DNA from: JBDRGD01 sp043818095
GTDB taxonomy: Bacteria; Chloroflexota; Dehalococcoidia; Dehalococcoidales; RBG-16-60-22
NCBI GenBank assembly: GCA_043818095.1
Contig: JBDRGD010000106.1
Location: forward strand, 1-26,046
Direction: 5' to 3'
DNA: 26,046 bases
In this document: positions 22,059 to 26,046 of the stretch, in pieces
How the letters are laid out: each line of letters begins with the position of its first letter
How positions within the stretch are numbered: the stretch's first letter is position 1
Made by a program: the position numbers and the translations under genes
The notes under the pieces: generated by a model
Told to the model about the DNA's origin: nothing
Seen by the model: only the letters and a program-made list of their open reading frames with translations
Database searches by the model: none

Positions 22059-23348
22059 GTGAACCCTTCCGAAAACGCCTCTTTGAACGAGAAAGAGAAC
22101 GGCTTCTCATCACCGGCAACGGGTTTCCTGTTCAGCAGGTTCAGCCTGCTGGTGGTGCTCGCCGGTCTGGTGCTGGCTGCCTGGTACGGTCAGCTTGTCC
22201 TCGTCATCCTGCTCGCTCTGCTCCTGTCGGCGGCAGGCCTGTCGTGGCTGTGGAGCAAGAGCGCGCTGTCCGGGGTGACCTGCCAGCGGCAGCTCAGCGA
22301 ACACCGCCTCTTTCCGGGGGAGCAGACCGAACTACGCCTGGGACTGGCTAACCGCAAGCTGCTGCCCCTGCCCTGGATACAGATCGACGATGAGATTCCC
22401 CTGCCCCTCTCCACCGAAGATGCCCTTACCCCCGGCATCCGCCCGGGCTACGGCTTGCTGAGCCGCGCCGCCGCGCTGCTCTGGTACAGCGCGGTCAACT
22501 GGAAGCTCCGGCTGACCGCCTCCCGGCGCGGCTATTATCCCGTGGGACCGCTCACGGTGACCTCCGGGGATATTTTCGGCTTTTATCCCCGCTCCCGGAC
22601 GGTGCCCCTGAACGAAGTGGTGATTGTCTATCCGCAGCTGTTCCCGGTGGCCCAGTTCGGGATACCTTCCCGCCACCCCCTCGGCGAGACGGTGACGGAG
22701 CGGCGCCTTTTCGAGGACCCCCTCCGCGTCATCGGCGTGCGGGACTACCACCCCGAGGACAGCCGCCGCCGGATTCACTGGAAGGCGAGCGCCCGCCGGC
22801 AGGAGCTGCAGGTCAAGACCTTCGAACCGACGACGACCCTGAAGGTGGTGCTTTTCTTTGCCGTGGACAGCTTCCGGGCACGGCAGGGCGAGGAGTATAA
22901 CAAGAACGACTTCGAGCTGGGTATCAGCGCGGCGGCGTCCATCGCCCAGCACCTGATAACCGACAAGCGTGAAGCGGCGGGGCTCTTCGTGAACTCCCGC
23001 CTGGCGGACTCCGGCCAGCCGGCGCGGCTGGCCCCCGGCAGCAGTTCCCGACAGCTTGTCGAAATACTGGAAGACCTGGCGAAGGTCACGATTATGGTCA
23101 GCCACCCGATGGACGAGTTCCTGGAAGCGGTGCGCGGCAGCCTGCCCTGGGGGAGCACCCTCGTTTTCATCCTTTCCAGTCTCTCCGCGGAGCTGCGCAA
23201 CGCCCTGCTGGGGCTCAGGGAAGCGGGGCAGCAGGTCCTCGTCCTCCAGGTCGGCGGCCGGAAAAGGGACGGGCTGACGGAGACTATCCCCTGGCTGAAG
23301 ATAAAGGAGCCCGCCGACTTCAGAAAGGTGAGCGTGGGGCAAAGCTGA
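22059..23348 (+). CDS. DUF58 domain protein with two N-terminal membrane segments
   Basis: The 429-residue protein, started at GTG 22059 with a weak GGCGGA site, has two adjacent membrane helices (about 25-41 and 46-64). A beta-rich region follows (70-200, with RRGYYPVGPLTVTSGDIFGF). The DUF58 signature is at 226-256 (GVRDYHPEDSRRRIHWKASAR, then KTFEP). A von Willebrand A-like domain forms the C-terminal half (VVLFFAVDS, VTIMVSHPMD, VFILSSLS). DUF58 proteins are found with MoxR ATPases and transglutaminase-like membrane proteins and are thought to act as chaperone- or envelope-related membrane complexes. The stop overlaps the next start by one base (TGATG at 23346-23350). Confidence 0.88.
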   Translation: MNPSENASLNEKENGFSSPATGFLFSRFSLLVVLAGLVLAAWYGQLVLVILLALLLSAAGLSWLWSKSALSGVTCQRQLSEHRLFPGEQTELRLGLANRKLLPLPWIQIDDEIPLPLSTEDALTPGIRPGYGLLSRAAALLWYSAVNWKLRLTASRRGYYPVGPLTVTSGDIFGFYPRSRTVPLNEVVIVYPQLFPVAQFGIPSRHPLGETVTERRLFEDPLRVIGVRDYHPEDSRRRIHWKASARRQELQVKTFEPTTTLKVVLFFAVDSFRARQGEEYNKNDFELGISAAASIAQHLITDKREAAGLFVNSRLADSGQPARLAPGSSSRQLVEILEDLAKVTIMVSHPMDEFLEAVRGSLPWGSTLVFILSSLSAELRNALLGLREAGQQVLVLQVGGRKRDGLTETIPWLKIKEPADFRKVSVGQS

Positions 23349-24736
23349 TGAAACGGGACTGGCGACTGATTACCCTGTATCTTACCGCCTTCGGCATGGA
23401 AGGCTGCTGGCTTTACGCTGTCCTGGACCTGCTCAACAAGAAGGCCGTCGACGGCGTGCTTGCGCTGCCCGGGCTGCTGCTGGTCTACCCGCTGTCCTTC
23501 GGGTTTCATCTCCTGCTGTGGCGCCGGCTCCGTGCCTACCGCAGCATCGCCAGCGGGCTGGCATGGGTAGCGGTGCTGCTGCTGACGGTGAAGTTCCAGG
23601 TCTTTCCCGGGGCGGGCTGGATGGATGCCAGGTGGCTGCTGGCCGTACCCCGTGGTATCGGCGGCATGATATACGGCTTTTCCCCCGCGCTGGTCATCCT
23701 CTTAAGCACGGGTGTGCTCTGGTGGCTGGGGGGATGGCTGGCGGAAAAACGGCTGAGCTTCAGCTTTTTCCTGGGCAAGTTCCAGTTCGGGCTGGTGATG
23801 CTGCTCATCGCTTACCTGCTGGCGCCGCCGCTGGGAATAGCGCTGGGCAGCCCGGTGCCGGTGGTACTGCTCTTCTTTCTCATGGCGCTGCCGGGCATCT
23901 CCGTGGCGCACGCCCTGGAAGGCACGAGCTGGCTGTCCGGTCTTTACCGGGGGCACTGGTCCGGGCTGCTGCTGCTCAGCGTCGGTCTGGTGCTCGCCCT
24001 GGGCGTGCTCATCAGCGCCATCCTCACGCCGGAGCTGCTCCAGATCTTCTGGACGGTGGTGAAGTGGGGCTGGGGGCTGGTATGGGACCTGATAACGCGG
24101 CTACTGGACTACCTGGCCAGCCTGATGCCGGCATCGGAACCCGGCAGTCTCCCGGAAATGCCGGCCATGCCCGCGGGCGAGCCGGAGGAAGAACAAATAC
24201 TGATTTCATTCCCCCCCTGGCTGCGCTCTCTTCTGAGAACGGGCTGGGCGGTCATCATGGTGGGCTCCCTGCTGTTCGCCCTGTGGCGGATTGCCTCGGA
24301 CATCATCGAGCGGCTGCGCCGCCGACTGGCGCTCATGTCCGGGGCGGAGTTCGTCCCCATGCCGGGGGCGTTCCGGGCGGACCTGCGGGCGCTGCTGCGG
24401 CGGCTTTTCGGGTGGCTGGGCGGTGCGGGCAGGATTTTCCGGCGCCGGCGCGGGGCGGTCCTGCCGCCGGAGGTCATCTCCGTTCGCCAGGTCTACCGCC
24501 AGCTGCTGCGCTGGGCGGCGGTGGCGGGCTTACCCCGCCAGAGCGACCAGACGCCCCACGAGTACGGCGCGGTCCTGGCAGCGGCGCTGCCCGACGCCGT
24601 GGGAGACCTGGATTTCATCACGCAGCAGTACGTGCGGGCGCGCTACGGCGCTCACCTGCCGCACGAGGAGGATCTGCGGCAGCTGGGGCAGAGATGGCAA
24701 CGCGTCAAGGGGAACCGTTTCCGGCGGGGGAAGTAG
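23348..24736 (+). CDS. Polytopic membrane protein with C-terminal DUF4129 domain
   Basis: The 462-residue protein has about eight hydrophobic segments in its first 260 residues. A Pro/Glu-rich loop (PASEPGSLPEMPAMPAGEPEEE) and one further membrane helix (LLRTGWAVIMVGSLLFALW) follow. An arginine-rich cytoplasmic region ends in a helical DUF4129 domain (VYRQLLRWAAVAGLPR, TPHEYG, FITQQYVRARYG). DUF4129 normally closes TgpA-type transglutaminase membrane proteins. Here the extracytoplasmic transglutaminase core, with its Cys-His-Asp triad, is absent and only the membrane frame and tail remain. Tight coupling with DUF58 and MoxR suggests all three form one membrane complex. The function is unknown. 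Confidence 0.8.
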   Translation: MKRDWRLITLYLTAFGMEGCWLYAVLDLLNKKAVDGVLALPGLLLVYPLSFGFHLLLWRRLRAYRSIASGLAWVAVLLLTVKFQVFPGAGWMDARWLLAVPRGIGGMIYGFSPALVILLSTGVLWWLGGWLAEKRLSFSFFLGKFQFGLVMLLIAYLLAPPLGIALGSPVPVVLLFFLMALPGISVAHALEGTSWLSGLYRGHWSGLLLLSVGLVLALGVLISAILTPELLQIFWTVVKWGWGLVWDLITRLLDYLASLMPASEPGSLPEMPAMPAGEPEEEQILISFPPWLRSLLRTGWAVIMVGSLLFALWRIASDIIERLRRRLALMSGAEFVPMPGAFRADLRALLRRLFGWLGGAGRIFRRRRGAVLPPEVISVRQVYRQLLRWAAVAGLPRQSDQTPHEYGAVLAAALPDAVGDLDFITQQYVRARYGAHLPHEEDLRQLGQRWQRVKGNRFRRGK

Positions 24737-24768
24737 CCCCGGCGCAATACTGAGGAGGTAAAACGTCC

Positions 24769-25743
24769 ATGGAGAAAGCAGACCGGCTGGCGGACACGGA
24801 AGTAGCGCTCATCAGGGACACTGCGGACAGACTGGTCGACAACATCGGCAGGGTCATCGTCGGGAAGAGAGAGACCATCGAGATGGTCCTGGTGGCGCTT
24901 TTCTGCGAGGGGCACGTCCTCATCGAAGACGTGCCGGGCATCGGGAAGACGATGCTGGCGAAGGCGGTAGCGAGGTCGCTCGGGGGCACCTTCAAGCGGA
25001 TACAGGCGACGCCGGACCTGCTGCCCTCGGACGTCACCGGAATACATTATTTCAACCAGAAGACCGCAGAGTTCGAGTTCCGGCCCGGGCCGATTATGGC
25101 GAACGTGGTGCTTGTCGACGAGATTAACCGGGCGACGCCGCGCACCCAGTCGTGCCTGCTGGAGTGCATGCAGGAGCAGCAGGTGACCGTGGACCTGGAG
25201 ACCCTGCCCCTGCCGCGGCCTTTCCTGGTGATTGCCACCCAGAACCCGGTGGAGCTGGAGGGCACTTTCCCCCTCCCCGAGGCGCAGCTGGACCGTTTTC
25301 TCCTCAGGGTCGGACTGGGCTATCCCGATGCCGCCGAGGAGGAGACAATCCTGACCCGCTTCCAGGAGTCCAACCCCCTGGACAGCCTGGAGAGCGTGCT
25401 GCCCGCCGACGCGCTGAAACATGTCCAGGAGCTGTGCCGCCGGGTGTACGTGGAAGACTCGCTGCGCGGCTACGTGACCGGCATCACCCGGGCAACGCGC
25501 CAGCATGCCAGCATCAAGCTGGGGGCGAGCCCGCGCGCTTCCCTGGGGCTGCACCACGCGTCCCAGGCCCTGGCGGGAATCCGGGGGCGGAACTACGTGA
25601 TACCGGATGACGTCAAGCAACTGGCCGCGCCCGTACTGGCGCACCGCCTGATTGCCCGGACGGAGGCGCGCCTGAAAGAGCGCTCCGTAGAAGCCATCAT
25701 CGGTGAGGTGGTGGCGGCGCTGCCGGTCCCCGTGGAGGGATAG
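24769..25743 (+). CDS. MoxR-family AAA+ ATPase
   Basis: The 324-residue protein has the full MoxR AAA+ set: Walker A DVPGIGKT (54-61), Walker B VVLVDEINRA (113-122), the sensor-1 region ATQNPVELEG (156-165) and EAQLDRFLLR (171-180). A C-terminal lid domain contains GASPRASLGL and DDVKQLAAPVLAHR. MoxR ATPases act as chaperones that assemble or activate partner proteins, often VWA-domain proteins such as the DUF58 protein of this operon. GAGGAGGT lies 9 bases before the ATG. The gene is third in the operon, whereas MoxR is commonly first. The 32-base gap and strong ribosome-binding site suggest independent tuning of its translation. Confidence 0.93.
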   Translation: MEKADRLADTEVALIRDTADRLVDNIGRVIVGKRETIEMVLVALFCEGHVLIEDVPGIGKTMLAKAVARSLGGTFKRIQATPDLLPSDVTGIHYFNQKTAEFEFRPGPIMANVVLVDEINRATPRTQSCLLECMQEQQVTVDLETLPLPRPFLVIATQNPVELEGTFPLPEAQLDRFLLRVGLGYPDAAEEETILTRFQESNPLDSLESVLPADALKHVQELCRRVYVEDSLRGYVTGITRATRQHASIKLGASPRASLGLHHASQALAGIRGRNYVIPDDVKQLAAPVLAHRLIARTEARLKERSVEAIIGEVVAALPVPVEG

Positions 25744-25765
25744 ACGGGAAAGACTATAGCGGGGA

Positions 25766-25781
25766 CTTAATACGTATTAAG
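25766..25781. repeat. Perfect 16-bp palindrome
   Basis: CTTAATACGTATTAAG reads identically on both strands. It lies 23 bases after the moxR stop and 46 bases ahead of the next promoter's -35. It is AT-rich in a GC-rich setting, so a protein-binding site is a reasonable guess. Confidence 0.5.
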
Positions 25782-25796
25782 AGGGGCGCGGCCTCT
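25780..25796 (+). terminator. Possible terminator after moxR
   Basis: AGAGG (25780-25784) and CCTCT (25792-25796) form a 5-bp stem with a GC-rich 7-base loop. Only CTTG follows, so it lacks a proper T tract and is a weak candidate. Confidence 0.3.
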
Positions 25797-25826
25797 CTTG
25801 AGCACCTCTTCGGCAGTCGGGCCGTT

Positions 25827-25855
25827 TTGCAGAGCGGTGGGCGGTATGGTATGAT
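25827..25855 (+). promoter_or_regulatory. Sigma70-type promoter for the TauE/SafE-like permease gene
   Basis: TTGCAG (25827-25832), 17 bases, then TATGAT (25850-25855). The start would be near 25862, giving a leader of about 36 bases to the ATG at 25898. This supports a transcription unit separate from the moxR operon. Confidence 0.55.
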
Positions 25856-25897
25856 GCGGTCAGTCTCCCCGTTTGCGGCACGCTGCCGGCGATTACG

Positions 25898-26046
25898 ATG
25901 CAAAACCTGGAAATCTTTAGCACTCCCTGGTTTCTCATCTGCGGCGTGGTACTGGTCGCCTCTTTCATCCGGGGAATCTCCGGCTTCGGGTTCGCCCTGA
26001 TTACCGCGCCGATTCTCCTGTTGCTCATGAGCCCGAAGGAGATGGT
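25898..26046 (+). CDS. TauE/SafE (TSUP) family permease, 5' part only
   Basis: From ATG 25898 the frame is open to the window end, giving 49 complete codons plus two bases. The N-terminal hydrophobic segment FLICGVVLVASFIRGISGFGFALI carries the GISGFGFAL signature of the TSUP family. It is followed by ITAPILLLLMSP, where the family usually has a proline-containing membrane segment. These are sulfite, sulfoacetate or taurine-related organic anion exporters or importers; the substrate here cannot be told. No clear Shine-Dalgarno precedes the ATG. A candidate promoter lies just upstream. Confidence 0.75.
   Translation, partial: MQNLEIFSTPWFLICGVVLVASFIRGISGFGFALITAPILLLLMSPKEM

Noticed and set aside
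24652..25644. Minus-strand open frame of 330 codons over moxR
   Set aside because: Antisense shadow without motifs; MoxR is complete on the plus strand.
1..26046. tRNA, rRNA, CRISPR arrays, insertion sequences
   Set aside because: I saw no cloverleaf-like tRNA sequence, rRNA segment, regular spaced repeats or transposase-like coding sequence anywhere in the window.

Overview
This is a GC-rich bacterial window of about 26 kb. Most genes are tightly packed with good Shine-Dalgarno sites. The gene set is that of an anaerobe: an Fe-S/FAD old-yellow-enzyme reductase, a fused ADP-forming acyl-CoA synthetase, a flavodiiron O2/NO reductase, a 2-oxoacid:ferredoxin oxidoreductase, a ROK sugar kinase, pyruvate kinase and a TRAP solute-binding lipoprotein. 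This content, together with the small zinc-ribbon protein and the DUF58/MoxR cluster, suggests a Chloroflexota (Dehalococcoidia-like) organism. That placement is an inference from gene content and protein style, not from a marker gene.

Layout. 1-250: the 3' end of a membrane-protein gene. 264-3621 (minus): an enoate/dienoyl-CoA reductase-type flavoenzyme and fabF. 3622-4025: a non-coding divergent region. 4026-7232 (plus): three genes with pseudopilin-like N-termini, ending in a large surface protein with a nested domain. 7373-15940 (plus): a carbon and energy block of ACD synthetase, flavodiiron protein, 2-oxoacid oxidoreductase alpha and beta, ROK kinase and pyruvate kinase. 15941-16590: an AT-rich small membrane-protein gene, a short GC-rich remnant and a terminator hairpin. 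16591-17709 (minus): an orphan TRAP lipoprotein, divergent from a nitrilase-family amidohydrolase (17954-18871). 18885-21873 (minus): zinc ribbon, MarR regulator, 14-TM MFS exporter and a glutaredoxin-PDZ protein. 22059-25743 (plus): DUF58, DUF4129 membrane protein and MoxR ATPase. 25898-end: the start of a TauE/SafE-type permease.

The carbon block fits one scheme. ROK kinase and pyruvate kinase feed pyruvate, the oxidoreductase makes acyl-CoA and reduced ferredoxin, the ACD synthetase converts acyl-CoA to acid plus ATP, and the flavodiiron protein protects the oxygen-sensitive enzymes.

The main discovery candidate is at 18885-19406 (minus). The glutaredoxin gene has an in-frame TGA exactly where the first Cys of its CPYC active site should be. 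A strong ribosome-binding site lies upstream of the TGA. Twenty-three bases downstream of the TGA is the loop of a hairpin that looks like a bacterial SECIS element: a two-pair lower stem, a bulged U, a perfect 6-bp upper stem and a GUU loop. This is best read as a selenocysteine glutaredoxin (UPYC) fused to a PDZ domain. Conventional gene calling would truncate it or start it at an internal GTG. A second candidate is the 21879-21957 regulatory region, where two near-consensus promoters on opposite strands overlap within one inverted repeat next to a MarR-like palindrome.
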